The notes: generated from the letters alone by a model not told the origin. DNA of 24,413 nt from CAYNFH01 sp964396385 (GCA_964396385.1 CAYNFH010000088.1:1-24413); one strand, 5' to 3'; positions 15,210-22,859 are shown, numbered from the stretch's first letter. Program-made: numbers and translations.

Positions 15210-16669
15210 GCCGCAAGCTCACACGCCGGTTGTTCTTGCAGGGCGCCGCCGGGATCACTGCCCTCCCCATGGTCGCAGGTGCGACCACTCGGCCGCTGCA
15301 GCACACGGGACAGCCGAAACGGGTGGTTGTGATCGGCGCGGGGCTTGCCGGTCTCTGCGCCGCGTATGAGCTCGATCAGGCCGGTCACGACGTGACGGTG
15401 CTAGAGGCTCGCCTCCGGCCAGGCGGCAGGGTACTTACCCTGCGGGAGCCCTTCTCCGACGGCCTGTACGCCGAAGCCGGCGCAATGTTCATCCCCCAGC
15501 ACCACGGGCTGACCATGAAGTACGTGCGCCTGTTTAGCCTGCCGCTCCACACGGTAACCTCCCGCGGCAGCTCTCAGATGTACTACATACGGGGTCGGCG
15601 GGTGATGGTTGGCGGCAGCGGTCCGGAAGAGTGGCCGCTTGAGCTGACGGCACAGGAGCAGGGCCTCGGTTACAACGGCATGTGGGAAAAGTACATCACG
15701 CCCACCGTCCAGTTGATAGGGGACCCGACGAAGGCGAATTGGCCACCGGACCCGATCAAGCCTTTGGACGACATGACCTTTGCTGAGTTCCTGCGGAAGC
15801 AGGGAGCATCGGAGGACGCCGTCTATCTCCTGCGGCGGGGTTATGCCGACCTCTGGGGCGACGGGGCCGACGCCGTCTCCGCGCTCTCGCTGCTCCGGGA
15901 CCTGGCCCTCAACGAGGCGGAGCGCCAACAGTATGCCATCAAGGGTGGAAACGACCAGCTTCCAAAGGCGTTCGCGGCGCGACTCAAGGAGCGGATCCGC
16001 TACGGTGCGGCAGTGGAAAGGATCGAGCGGCGCGCGGCCGACGTTCGGCTCGTCTTCAAACAGGCCGGCGAGGCGCGTACGATTACCGCCGACCGCGTCA
16101 TCTGCGCCATCCCCTTCACGCTGCTGCGCCGGGTGGAAGTGAGCCCACCCTTCGCCCAGGCGAAGCAACAGGCCATACAGGAGCTGCCGTATACCTCCGT
16201 CGCGCGGATCTATCTGCAGACACGGACGCCCTTCTGGGTCGACAAGGGACTGCCAGGGACCGCCAGCACAGACCTGCCGGTAATGTGGCTGTGGGAGCCG
16301 TCCAAGGGCCAGGCCGGACCGCGAGGTATCCTTGAATCGTATTCAGCCGGTGCGGCCGCTCGGCGGTTTACGGCCATGCGCGAGCCCGACCGGATCGCGG
16401 CGGCAATGGAGCAAATGGAACCGGTGTATCCCGGCCTGAAGACGGCGTTCGAGGGCGGGGCGAGCAAGTGTTGGGACGAGGACGAGTGGTCGCGCGGCGA
16501 TTACGCGTGGTTTCGGCCGGGACAGCTTACCGCGATGATGAAGGTAATCGCCGCTCCGGAAGGGCGAATCCATTTTGCCGGCGAGCACGCTTCGCCATGG
16601 CCGGGCTGGATGCAGGGGGCGCTGTATTCGGGCAGTCGCGCGGCCCGGGAAGTGAATGAGGCCGGATGA
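15206..16669 (+). CDS. Tat-exported flavin monoamine oxidase-like protein
   Basis: A 487-residue FAD amine oxidase. The N-terminus TRRLFLQGAAGITALPMVAGA is a twin-arginine signal (RR at 7-8), so it should be folded with FAD and then exported. The Rossmann motif VVVIGAGLAGL (40-50), E67, PGGRV (72-76) and the C-terminal FAD segment HFAGEHASPWPGWMQGA (456-472) match the monoamine oxidase and L-amino acid oxidase family. Substrates could be amines or amino acids. It starts within the ATGA overlap with the small membrane protein. Its stop TGA is inside the first octamer unit of the array at 16664. The gene preceding the pair encodes an SDR and gives no substrate hint. Confidence 0.92.
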   Translation: MSRKLTRRLFLQGAAGITALPMVAGATTRPLQHTGQPKRVVVIGAGLAGLCAAYELDQAGHDVTVLEARLRPGGRVLTLREPFSDGLYAEAGAMFIPQHHGLTMKYVRLFSLPLHTVTSRGSSQMYYIRGRRVMVGGSGPEEWPLELTAQEQGLGYNGMWEKYITPTVQLIGDPTKANWPPDPIKPLDDMTFAEFLRKQGASEDAVYLLRRGYADLWGDGADAVSALSLLRDLALNEAERQQYAIKGGNDQLPKAFAARLKERIRYGAAVERIERRAADVRLVFKQAGEARTITADRVICAIPFTLLRRVEVSPPFAQAKQQAIQELPYTSVARIYLQTRTPFWVDKGLPGTASTDLPVMWLWEPSKGQAGPRGILESYSAGAAARRFTAMREPDRIAAAMEQMEPVYPGLKTAFEGGASKCWDEDEWSRGDYAWFRPGQLTAMMKVIAAPEGRIHFAGEHASPWPGWMQGALYSGSRAAREVNEAG

Positions 16670-16750
16670 CAGGGTGACAGGGTGACAATGTGACAGCGTG
16701 ACTGGGACCGGTATCCGGTATACCACGTCACCAGGTCACCAGGTCACCAG
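16664..16750. repeat. Inverted octamer array
   Basis: The left arm has five 8-base units ending in TGAC plus A or T (16664-16703), two of them identical GGGTGACA. The right arm has three identical GTCACCAG units (16727-16750). The loop of 23 bases contains GGTATCCGGTATACC. Arms pair with about one mismatch per unit. TGA falls in every frame in both inward directions, and the first one ends the amine oxidase gene. Confidence 0.88.
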
Positions 16751-16790
16751 GTTATGTGGCTCTTCGAGTTGAGAGATAGGAGAAGGGCAC

Positions 16791-17057
16791 ATGACTGGGG
16801 AGAAGGAGACGATCAGGGTTCAGCTCAACTATCCGCTGGAGCGGGTGAAGGAGCCTATCCTATATCACCTGGTGATGGACTACGGGCTGATTCCAAACAT
16901 TCGGCGGGCCAACATCGACGTGCATACCGGCGGGTTCATTTTCCTGGAGCTCACAGGGGAGAAGGATTCGCTGGACAGGGGCCTCAAGTTCCTGGAGTCC
17001 GTCGGGGTGACGGTAAGCGGAATCGGGGTGGACGGCACCGAGGAGTGGGCGGTATAG
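16791..17057 (+). CDS. NIL-domain protein beside MetX
   Basis: An 88-residue stand-alone NIL domain (residues 7-75, RVQLNYPLERVKEPILYHLV through FLESVGVTV). NIL domains are otherwise found at the C-terminus of the MetN methionine transporter ATPase, where they bind methionine, and fused to ferredoxin domains in proteins tied to sulfur assimilation into homocysteine. Here it lies 4 bases before metX. It is likely a methionine-responsive or sulfur-transfer accessory of methionine synthesis. AGGAGA at 16778-16783 lies 7 bases before the ATG. No ferredoxin domain or Cys motif is present, so it does not carry an iron-sulfur cluster itself. The exact role is unknown. Confidence 0.85.
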   Translation: MTGEKETIRVQLNYPLERVKEPILYHLVMDYGLIPNIRRANIDVHTGGFIFLELTGEKDSLDRGLKFLESVGVTVSGIGVDGTEEWAV

Positions 17058-17061
17058 CGCC

Positions 17062-18228
17062 ATGGCGGAGGCCATGCTCTCATCGAGCCTGGAAGGCTCC
17101 GTGGGGGTAGTCGAGAAGCGGTACTTCACCTTCGGCTCCCGCGGCGAGCCGTTCGTCCTCGATAACCGCCAGACGCTGCCGGAAGTCACCACCTGCTACG
17201 AGATGTACGGCGAGTTGAACGACGCCGCCGACAACGTAGTACTGATCGAGCACGGGCTGACCGGCAGCTCTCATGCTGCCGGGCGCTACTCATCGGACAG
17301 TCCGTATGCCGGATACTGGGAGCCGCTCATCGGCCCCGGCAAGGTCTTCGACACCGAACGGTACTGCGTCATCGCCCCCAACGCACTGGGCGGATGCCGG
17401 GGAAGCACCGGTCCGTCCAGCGACGACCCCCGCACCGGCAAGCCGTACAGTCTCACTTTTCCCATCGTCACCGTCCGCGACATGGTGCGCGTACAGAGGC
17501 AGTTGCTGGACCACCTGGGAGTGACGAGGATCCGGCTCGTTACTGGCGGTTCAATGGGCGGGATGCAGGCGCTGGAGTGGGCCGTCACCTATCCGGAGAT
17601 GGTAGATGCCATCTGTCCTATCGCGTCGGTGGCACGGACCGGTGCGCAGGCCATCGCGTTCAACGAGTGCATGCGCCGCGCCATCATGCTGGACCCTCGG
17701 TGGCACCGCGGCGAGTACTACGACTCTGAGCCGCCAGATGCTGGACTGGCGCTCGCGCGGATGATCGGGACCATCACGTACCTCTCCGACCCCATCATGG
17801 AGGAGATGTTCGGGCGGAAGCCGGCGCTGCAGGAGACACCTTTGGAGCGGGAGCTTCACGCCCGGTTCGACGTGGAGCGGTACCTGCACGAGGAGGGCGA
17901 CAAGCTGGTCCGCCGCTTTGACGCCAACTCCTACCTGTACGTTACCCGTGCGATCGACCTTCACGATATTGCGCGGGGTTACGCGTCGCTGGCAGCGGCT
18001 TACCGCCGCATCAAGGCGCGGGTGCTGCTGATAGGGATCCGCGGCGACATCCTCTTCTACCCGCAGACAATCCAGCGGCTGAACGCGAACCTGTGCGCGG
18101 CCGGGGTGGACTCCAACTACTGGGAGATCGATTCTGGATACGGACACGACGCCTTCCTCGTAGAGCAGGAGAAGATGATTCCCGCGCTGGCGGAGTTCCT
18201 CGCGCGCGTTGAGGCGGAGCTGAAATGA
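17062..18228 (+). CDS. metX: Homoserine O-acyltransferase (MetX family)
   Basis: A 388-residue alpha/beta hydrolase-fold enzyme that acylates homoserine from acetyl-CoA (some homologues use succinyl-CoA), the first step of methionine synthesis. The nucleophile S164 sits in TGGSMGGMQALEWA. Upstream is NALGGCRGSTGPSSDDP (107-123), and the triad is completed by D329 in GDILFYP and H362 in GYGHDAFL. Length is normal. It starts 4 bases after the NIL gene stop and its TGA overlaps the galK ATG. An alternative ATG at 17074 follows GGAGG but is too close to it. I cannot decide the acyl donor from the sequence. Cytosolic. Confidence 0.95.
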   Translation: MAEAMLSSSLEGSVGVVEKRYFTFGSRGEPFVLDNRQTLPEVTTCYEMYGELNDAADNVVLIEHGLTGSSHAAGRYSSDSPYAGYWEPLIGPGKVFDTERYCVIAPNALGGCRGSTGPSSDDPRTGKPYSLTFPIVTVRDMVRVQRQLLDHLGVTRIRLVTGGSMGGMQALEWAVTYPEMVDAICPIASVARTGAQAIAFNECMRRAIMLDPRWHRGEYYDSEPPDAGLALARMIGTITYLSDPIMEEMFGRKPALQETPLERELHARFDVERYLHEEGDKLVRRFDANSYLYVTRAIDLHDIARGYASLAAAYRRIKARVLLIGIRGDILFYPQTIQRLNANLCAAGVDSNYWEIDSGYGHDAFLVEQEKMIPALAEFLARVEAELK

Positions 18229-19385
18229 CAGACATCGAAGCGCTGGTCGCAAGATATGCGGAGCTGTACGGTTCGCAGCCGGAGTTTGTGGTGCGGGCGC
18301 CGGGGCGGGTGAACCTTATTGGGGAACACACGGATTACAATGACGGCTTCGTGTTCCCCGCTGCCATCGACCGGGACATCGCCATGGCGGTCTCGCCGCG
18401 GCCGGACGGCCAGGTGCGGGCGTTCTCCGTTTCCTTCAACCAGTCCAGCACCTTTAGGTTGGGCAACATCCATCATGCCTCCGAGGCGGCCTGGAGCGAC
18501 TACATCCGCGGCATGGCGCTGAAGCTTCAGGACGAGGGATACGCACTGAAGGGCATGAATGTGGTTGTGGATGGCACCGTCCCCATCGGGAGCGGGCTCT
18601 CCTCATCCGCCGCCATGGAGATGAGCGCTTCGCTGGCGTTCGAGGCCGCAGGCGGGTTCACGGTAGATCCGGTGAAGCGGGCGCTCATCGGGCAGAGGAC
18701 GGAGCGTGAGTTCATCGGCGTCCAGAGCGGCATTATGGACCAGTTCATCTCTTCCCTTGGGCAGGCGGCGCATGCGCTCTTCATCGACACGCGGAGTCTG
18801 GAGTACGAGGCTGTGCCGCTGCCCGCCCACGGCGTGTCGCTCATCATCGGCGACACCAACAAGAGGCGCGGACTCGTCGACTCCGAGTACAACAACCGCC
18901 GCGCGGAGTGCGAGGAAGCTGTTCGTGTGCTTCACGAGTACCTGCCCGGCATCAAAGCGCTGCGGGATGTGGACGAGGCGCAGTTGCTGCAGTACGAATC
19001 CAAGCTGCCGGCCGTGGTGCGCAAGCGCGCGCGCCACGTGGTGACGGAGGACGCCCGTGTCCTGCGCAGCGTGGAAGCGCTGAAGCAGGGCAACGTGGCT
19101 ATGTTCGGGGCGTCGATGAATCAGAGCCACGATTCGCTGCGGGACGACTACCAGGTGAGCTGCTTTGAGCTGGACACGATGGTGGACCTGGCGCGGCAAG
19201 TGGAAGGCGTATTCGGATCGCGCATGACCGGGGCAGGGTTTGGAGGCTGTACCGTGAGCCTCGTGCAGTCGGCGGCGGTGGACGCGTTCCAGGCATTTGT
19301 GGGGCCGCGCTATAAGCAGGCGACGGGCCTGGACGCGGCGATCTATGTCTGCCGGGCCTCGCAGGGGGCGGAGCGGATCAGGTGA
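18225..19385 (+). CDS. galK: Galactokinase
   Basis: A 386-residue GHMP kinase that phosphorylates galactose at C1 with ATP. All three family motifs are intact: PGRVNLIGEHTDYNDG (26-41, galactose site), PIGSGLSSSAAMEM (120-133, ATP phosphate loop) and MTGAGFGGCTV (334-344). The catalytic Asp is D172 in SGIMDQF. Length is typical. It overlaps metX by ATGA and the isomerase gene by GTGA, so it is translationally coupled to both. No galT or galE lies next to it; the SDR at 14030 is not a close match to GalE. Related GHMP sugar kinases are possible, but the motif 1 spacing favours galactose. Confidence 0.93.
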   Translation: MTDIEALVARYAELYGSQPEFVVRAPGRVNLIGEHTDYNDGFVFPAAIDRDIAMAVSPRPDGQVRAFSVSFNQSSTFRLGNIHHASEAAWSDYIRGMALKLQDEGYALKGMNVVVDGTVPIGSGLSSSAAMEMSASLAFEAAGGFTVDPVKRALIGQRTEREFIGVQSGIMDQFISSLGQAAHALFIDTRSLEYEAVPLPAHGVSLIIGDTNKRRGLVDSEYNNRRAECEEAVRVLHEYLPGIKALRDVDEAQLLQYESKLPAVVRKRARHVVTEDARVLRSVEALKQGNVAMFGASMNQSHDSLRDDYQVSCFELDTMVDLARQVEGVFGSRMTGAGFGGCTVSLVQSAAVDAFQAFVGPRYKQATGLDAAIYVCRASQGAERIR

Positions 19386-20014
19386 GGGCTGAAAGGGAGA
19401 GGGCGAGAAGGGGAGAAGGGGAGACTCCGGAGGAGGCGGCGGCGCGGCGAACGGGAGAAGGGGCGAGTCGTGTTCGACTGGATTCTGCTTCCGGCGAGCT
19501 GACGGGCGCTTGCGTCGAGGAGTCGTGCCGCAGGCTGGTGGACATGGCCGGCGTATATGGGGACGAGGCGGCGCGGGCAGGGATGGACCCGGAGACGGTG
19601 GTGTACCGCGTGCAATCCTACATGCCTCGGCCTGAAGGGGAGCCCGGGGCGGTGTGCCTCGCCACGACGTTCCTGATGCCAGGTATGGTGGGGGACGAGT
19701 ACTTTATGACTCGAGGTCACTTCCATGCGAAGCCCGATGGGCCAGAGTTAGAGGTCTGCCTGTCCGGTGAAGGGGCGCTCATCTTGATGGACGAGTCGCG
19801 CCGCACCTGGATCGAGCCATTGCACCCCGGTGCGGTGGTGCCGGTCGGCCCCCGCACGGCGCACCGGGCGGCCAACACCGGCTCGGAACCGCTGGTGTTC
19901 ATCTCCTACTGGGGCAGCGAGATCGGCCACGACTACGCCACCATCATCCGCGAAGGCTTCGGGGCGCGGATGATGTGCGTGGACGGTGAGCCGCGGCTGA
20001 TTCCAGCATCGTAG
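19382..20014 (+). CDS. Cupin-type glucose-6-phosphate isomerase
   Basis: A 210-residue protein with a cupin phosphoglucose isomerase domain, the type known from Thermococcales and some bacteria, unrelated in fold to classical Pgi. It interconverts glucose 6-phosphate and fructose 6-phosphate with a bound metal. Ligands equivalent to the Pyrococcus enzyme are H113 and H115 in RGHFHAKPDGPE, E122, and H161 in TAHRAANTG. The family-like region begins near residue 28 (ASRVRLDSASGELTG). The first 27 residues are Arg/Glu-rich and encoded by a purine octamer array. The GTG start is supported by its GTGA overlap with galK; no ATG or GTG occurs in frame until well into the domain. It follows galactokinase, consistent with sugar phosphate metabolism. 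Confidence 0.88.
   Translation: MRAERERARRGEGETPEEAAARRTGEGASRVRLDSASGELTGACVEESCRRLVDMAGVYGDEAARAGMDPETVVYRVQSYMPRPEGEPGAVCLATTFLMPGMVGDEYFMTRGHFHAKPDGPELEVCLSGEGALILMDESRRTWIEPLHPGAVVPVGPRTAHRAANTGSEPLVFISYWGSEIGHDYATIIREGFGARMMCVDGEPRLIPAS
19391..19430 (+). repeat. Single-arm purine octamer array inside the isomerase N-terminus
   Basis: Five 8-base units cover 19391-19430; the two central ones (19407-19422) are identical GAAGGGGA. They are translated as the Arg/Glu-rich extension RERARRGEGET. A further GGGAGAAGGGGCGAG string follows at about 19456-19470. Confidence 0.6.
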
Positions 20015-20042
20015 GGGCGGCCCTACACAGATACAGAATGAA

Positions 20043-20558
20043 ATGGGCGACCGAATCAGGGTGGTGAAGGGGGACATCACGGAGCAGGAGGTGGACGCGA
20101 TTGTCAACGCGGCCAATACGTCCTTGCTTGGCGGCGGGGGCGTGGACGGGGCCATACACCGGGCGGCAGGGCCGGAGCTGGTGGCGGAGTGCCGCATGCT
20201 GCACGGCTGCAAGACGGGGCAGGCGAAGATTACGCGGGGGTACCGGCTGCGGGCCAGCTACGTGATCCATACTGTTGGTCCGGTCTGGCAGGGCGGAGGA
20301 GCGGGCGAGCCGGAGCTCCTGGCAAGCTGCTACCGGAGCTGCTTCGCGCTGGCGAAAGAGCACGCCATCCGTACGATCGCCTTTCCGGCCAACTCCACCG
20401 GCATCTACCGCTACCCCTCGGAGCAGGCGTGCGAGATCGCCGTCCGGGAGACACGCCAGGCACTGGAGGAGAATCCCAACCTCCAGGAAGTCCGCTTCGT
20501 CTGCTTCGACCAGGACACATATGAGACGTACCTGCGGGAGACGGGCCAATCGGAGTAG
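20043..20558 (+). CDS. Macrodomain protein (ADP-ribose / O-acetyl-ADP-ribose hydrolase type)
   Basis: A 171-residue single macrodomain of the MacroD/YmdB class. GDIT (10-13), NAANTSLLGGGG (22-33) with D35 in VDGAIHRAAG, CKTGQAKITRGY and the phosphate-binding loop FPANSTGIYRYP match the ADP-ribose pocket. The conserved catalytic Asn and Asp are N25 and D35. Such enzymes deacetylate O-acetyl-ADP-ribose and remove mono-ADP-ribose from proteins. It follows the isomerase by 28 bases and closes the run that starts with the NIL gene. No ART toxin or sirtuin partner is visible. The start ATG has no strong ribosome-binding site. Cytosolic. Confidence 0.93.
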   Translation: MGDRIRVVKGDITEQEVDAIVNAANTSLLGGGGVDGAIHRAAGPELVAECRMLHGCKTGQAKITRGYRLRASYVIHTVGPVWQGGGAGEPELLASCYRSCFALAKEHAIRTIAFPANSTGIYRYPSEQACEIAVRETRQALEENPNLQEVRFVCFDQDTYETYLRETGQSE

Positions 20559-20620
20559 GCGTTCGGGCGCTAAGGCTCGTGGTTTCCGTTCTTGACGTGG
20601 GGCACCTGACCCCGGCCCGG

Positions 20621-20629
20621 TGGTATAAT
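20621..20629 (+). promoter_or_regulatory. Extended -10 promoter for tRNA-Gln
   Basis: TGGTATAAT combines a TG extension with a perfect TATAAT at 20624-20629. It lies 11 bases before the mature tRNA, so transcription should begin near 20636. No good -35 exists at the right spacing, which an extended -10 can tolerate. Confidence 0.75.
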
Positions 20630-20640
20630 CACCCACGCGG

Positions 20641-20711
20641 TGGGGGATCGTCCAGCGGCAGGACAGCGGCCTTTGGAGCCGTTAACCCAGGTTCGAATCC
20701 TGGTCCCCCAG
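20641..20711 (+). tRNA. tRNA-Gln (anticodon TTG)
   Basis: A full cloverleaf can be drawn. The acceptor stem TGGGGGA pairs with TCCCCCA. The D stem is GTCC/GGAC. The anticodon stem GCGGC/GCCGT has loop CTTTGGA, giving TTG at 34-36, which reads CAA. The T arm is CCAGG-TTCGAAT-CCTGG. The discriminator base is G at 20711, and CCA is not encoded. It has its own promoter and is followed by a small membrane protein gene. Confidence 0.97.
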
Positions 20712-20749
20712 CGCTCCGCGTTTCGAACGGCGTTCCAGGGAGAAATGAG

Positions 20750-20893
20750 ATGCGGGACGGATTCCGCGCGTGGTACTTCCTGGTTGCCGCAGCGCTCATC
20801 CTTGGTGTGTTTGTCGCCGTCTCCATTGCTCGGTCGATCTCCCGCATGACCCACCGGATGTACAACGTGGAGTCGACGGACAGCGGACGGTAG
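20750..20893 (+). CDS. Small single-span membrane protein (47 aa)
   Basis: I do not recognise this protein. MRDGFRAWYFLVAAALILGV continues FVAVSIARSISR, giving one hydrophobic helix (about 8-27), then a polar tail MTHRMYNVESTDSGR. GGGAGA at 20738-20743 lies 6 bases before the ATG, which supports translation. It begins 39 bases after tRNA-Gln and may share its transcript. A larger ORF in the same frame starts upstream within the tRNA region, but that start is not credible. A membrane location is inferred from the helix only. Confidence 0.6.
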   Translation: MRDGFRAWYFLVAAALILGVFVAVSIARSISRMTHRMYNVESTDSGR

Positions 20894-20924
20894 GACTCGA
20901 CAGACTACGCGTTCCAACCGTAAG

Positions 20925-20953
20925 GCAGATCCCTCGCTCTGCTCGGGATGACA
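20925..20953 (+). repeat. Dispersed element copy C (GCAGATCCCTCGCT core)
   Basis: GCAGATCCCTCGCT at 20925-20938 is identical to the core of both arms at 4850-4911, and the flank TCTGCTCGGGATGACA resembles the flank of copy A. It lies between a plus-strand gene end and a minus-strand gene end, as do copies A and B. Confidence 0.75.
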
Positions 20954-20963
20954 GGTTGCCACG

Positions 20964-21917
20964 TTATCCTGTTGTGCCGAAATGTGATTCCATCCACTCG
21001 TCGTTGAAGATCTTGGAGAGGTAATTGCGGCCCGTGTCCGGCAGGATTGCCACGACTGTCCGGCCGTGGTTCTCCGGGCGGGAGGCGAAGCGGAGAGCCG
21101 CGACGACCGCGAGACCGGCGGCGCCCCCTACCAGCATCCCCTCCTCGCGGGTGAGGCGGCGCGCCATCCGGAACGCTTCCAGGTCGCCCACCACAATGGC
21201 CTCGTCCACCACAGAAGCATCGTAATTCGGCGGCGGGACGCTGCCTCCGATGCCCTCCACCTGGTAGGGTCCTTCCGGACCGCCCGAGAGGCGCGAACCG
21301 TGCGGGTCCGCAAGGACCACCCGGAGGTCTGGCTTCCGCTCCTTGAGGTATCGTCCCGCACCGGAGATGGTGCCCCCGGTGCCCACGCCCGCCACCAGCG
21401 CGTCTACCGCGCCCTCCGTGTCGGTCCAGATCTCCGGCCCAGTTGTGCGGTAGTGGATGTCCGGGTTCGCCGAGTTAGAGAACTGGTCGGGCAGGAACCA
21501 GCCGTTCTCGGCGGCAAGCCGGCGGGCGACCTGCTGGAAGTTGTCCGGAGAATCCGGCGGGGCGTTTGGAGTGCGGACGATCTCGGCGCCGTAGGCGCGA
21601 AGCAGGTCCACCTTGTCCTGGCTCATCTTCTCCGGCATCACAAAGACACAGCGGTAGCCGCGCACGGCCGCCACCATGGCTAGCCCAACCCCTGTGTTGC
21701 CCGCCGTTGCCTCCACGATGGTGTCGCCTGGCCGGATTCGACCATCCCGCTCCGCGGCATCCAGCATAGCCAGGCCGATGCGGTCCTTCACACTGCCGCC
21801 GGGGTTCATCATCTCCACCTTGCCGAGCACCGTCGCGCCGCAGCCGCGCGCCACACGGTCCAGACGCACCAGCGGCGTGCGTCCTATGCATTCAAGTATC
21901 GAACTGTATATGGGCAT
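20964..21917 (-). CDS. PLP-dependent cystathionine beta-synthase / cysteine synthase family enzyme
   Basis: A 317-residue fold-type II PLP enzyme. The PLP lysine is K44 in MMNPGGSVKDRIG (36-48), the substrate loop is EATAGNTG (69-76) and the phosphate cradle is GVGTGGTISG (177-186). NPGG before SVKDR, HYRTTGPEIW (155-164) and the C-terminal PDTGRNYLSKIFNDEWM (293-309) resemble cystathionine beta-synthases more than O-acetylserine sulfhydrylase CysK, which has FNP and SGERYLS. There is no heme or regulatory CBS domain. It may condense serine with homocysteine, or act as a cysteine synthase; the sequence alone does not settle it. It follows the creatininase-family gene by 9 bases on the same strand. 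Confidence 0.9.
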   Translation of the reverse strand: MPIYSSILECIGRTPLVRLDRVARGCGATVLGKVEMMNPGGSVKDRIGLAMLDAAERDGRIRPGDTIVEATAGNTGVGLAMVAAVRGYRCVFVMPEKMSQDKVDLLRAYGAEIVRTPNAPPDSPDNFQQVARRLAAENGWFLPDQFSNSANPDIHYRTTGPEIWTDTEGAVDALVAGVGTGGTISGAGRYLKERKPDLRVVLADPHGSRLSGGPEGPYQVEGIGGSVPPPNYDASVVDEAIVVGDLEAFRMARRLTREEGMLVGGAAGLAVVAALRFASRPENHGRTVVAILPDTGRNYLSKIFNDEWMESHFGTTG

Positions 21918-21926
21918 AGAGCTGGG

Positions 21927-22706
21927 TCAGGCAGGTTGGACTTCGGGCCAGGTGGAGAACTCCCGTATGAAGGCGACGACCTCGCGGGCGGCTGCGGCGA
22001 ACAGAGCTTCCCCTTTTTCCGCGGACGCGATCTCTGGATGCCCGAAGGCGCCCGTGCGGCTGAGCTGGTCAAAGGCGCGCGGAACGTCTACACGGCTGGC
22101 TCGATGGAAGTCCGGGCAGTAGAAGTCGGACTGGAAGGATATGTTGGCGCCGATTGCGGCCCCCATGTCCACAAGCTCCGGCCGGATGCGGAGCACCATG
22201 GAGGTCTCCTGCTCGCAGGCGTGGGTGACCATCGGCTGCTCGATCCCCGGCAGGGCGGCGATCTGATCGGCTGCAATGGCCCACCAGCTACTGAAGGCGA
22301 GGAACAGGGAGGTATCGTCCATGTGCCGGAGCTGGACGTTGTAGAGCGCCTGGCGCCCCGGCGTGATGTTGCCGCCGTGACCGTTGAGGAGGAAGATGCG
22401 GCGGAAACCGCCGTGGATAAGGCTCTCCACCAGGTCCTCCAGCATCTGAACGTAGTGGTCATTACTCACGCTCACGGTGCCCGGGTAACCTAGATGGTGG
22501 TGGGATGCCCCTAGCCAGAGCGTAGGAAGGAAGCGAGCGGCATTCCCAAGCTCGGCTTCCGCTCGCCGGGCGATCTCGGAAATGATGAGCGTATCTGTCA
22601 GCAGGGGCAAGTGATGCCCGTGCTGCTCCAATGAGCCGAGCGGTACGACGATTACCTTGCCTGAGTCCGCCTGCGACTCGGTCCATTTACGCTCGCCGTG
22701 TTGCAT
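21927..22706 (-). CDS. Creatininase-family metallo-amidohydrolase
   Basis: A protein of about 259 residues in the creatininase/MftE family, which hydrolyses cyclic amides or removes residues with a binuclear metal centre. Counting from the ATG at 22709, ligand candidates are E28, H30 and D39 in PLGSLEQHGHHLPLLTDT, H111 in LNGHGGN and E166 in HACEQETS (usually HAGExETS). Two ATG codons sit in tandem at 22709 and 22706. GGAGG lies 2 bases before the first and 5 bases before the second, so 22706 is the better start. The stop lies 9 bases before the PLP enzyme gene, making a two-gene unit. No mycofactocin genes are nearby. Substrate unknown. Cytosolic. Confidence 0.9.
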   Translation of the reverse strand: MQHGERKWTESQADSGKVIVVPLGSLEQHGHHLPLLTDTLIISEIARRAEAELGNAARFLPTLWLGASHHHLGYPGTVSVSNDHYVQMLEDLVESLIHGGFRRIFLLNGHGGNITPGRQALYNVQLRHMDDTSLFLAFSSWWAIAADQIAALPGIEQPMVTHACEQETSMVLRIRPELVDMGAAIGANISFQSDFYCPDFHRASRVDVPRAFDQLSRTGAFGHPEIASAEKGEALFAAAAREVVAFIREFSTWPEVQPA

Positions 22707-22791
22707 CATCGCCTCCAGTAGACCGCTCTTCGTGCTGCGGGTGACTGAATCCTATGCGGGCAACCACTTTGTGAAAGAGTGCGCAATAGGG

Positions 22792-22821
22792 TTGACATGG
22801 GCGGAAACGATGGCCTATCAT
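22792..22821 (+). promoter_or_regulatory. Strong sigma-70-type promoter for the repeat protein
   Basis: TTGACA (22792-22797) and TATCAT (22816-22821) are separated by 18 bases. Transcription should start near 22828, about 140 bases before the GTG at 22970. This is long for a bacterial leader, and the leader contains a defined hairpin. Confidence 0.75.
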
Positions 22822-22859
22822 AACGGACAAGAGGCAACCGCCAAGCCGGCCCCATAACG

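Noticed and set aside
16704..16790. SAM riboswitch before the NIL-metX genes
   Set aside because: The region is occupied by octamer repeats and shows none of the conserved SAM riboswitch sequence or stems I can recognise.
20592..20597. TTGACG as the -35 of the tRNA-Gln promoter
   Set aside because: It is 26 bases from the TATAAT, too far for sigma-70; the extended -10 explains the promoter better.
21066..21683. Plus-strand ORF antisense to the PLP enzyme
   Set aside because: Composition and position mark it as a shadow frame of the conserved minus-strand gene.
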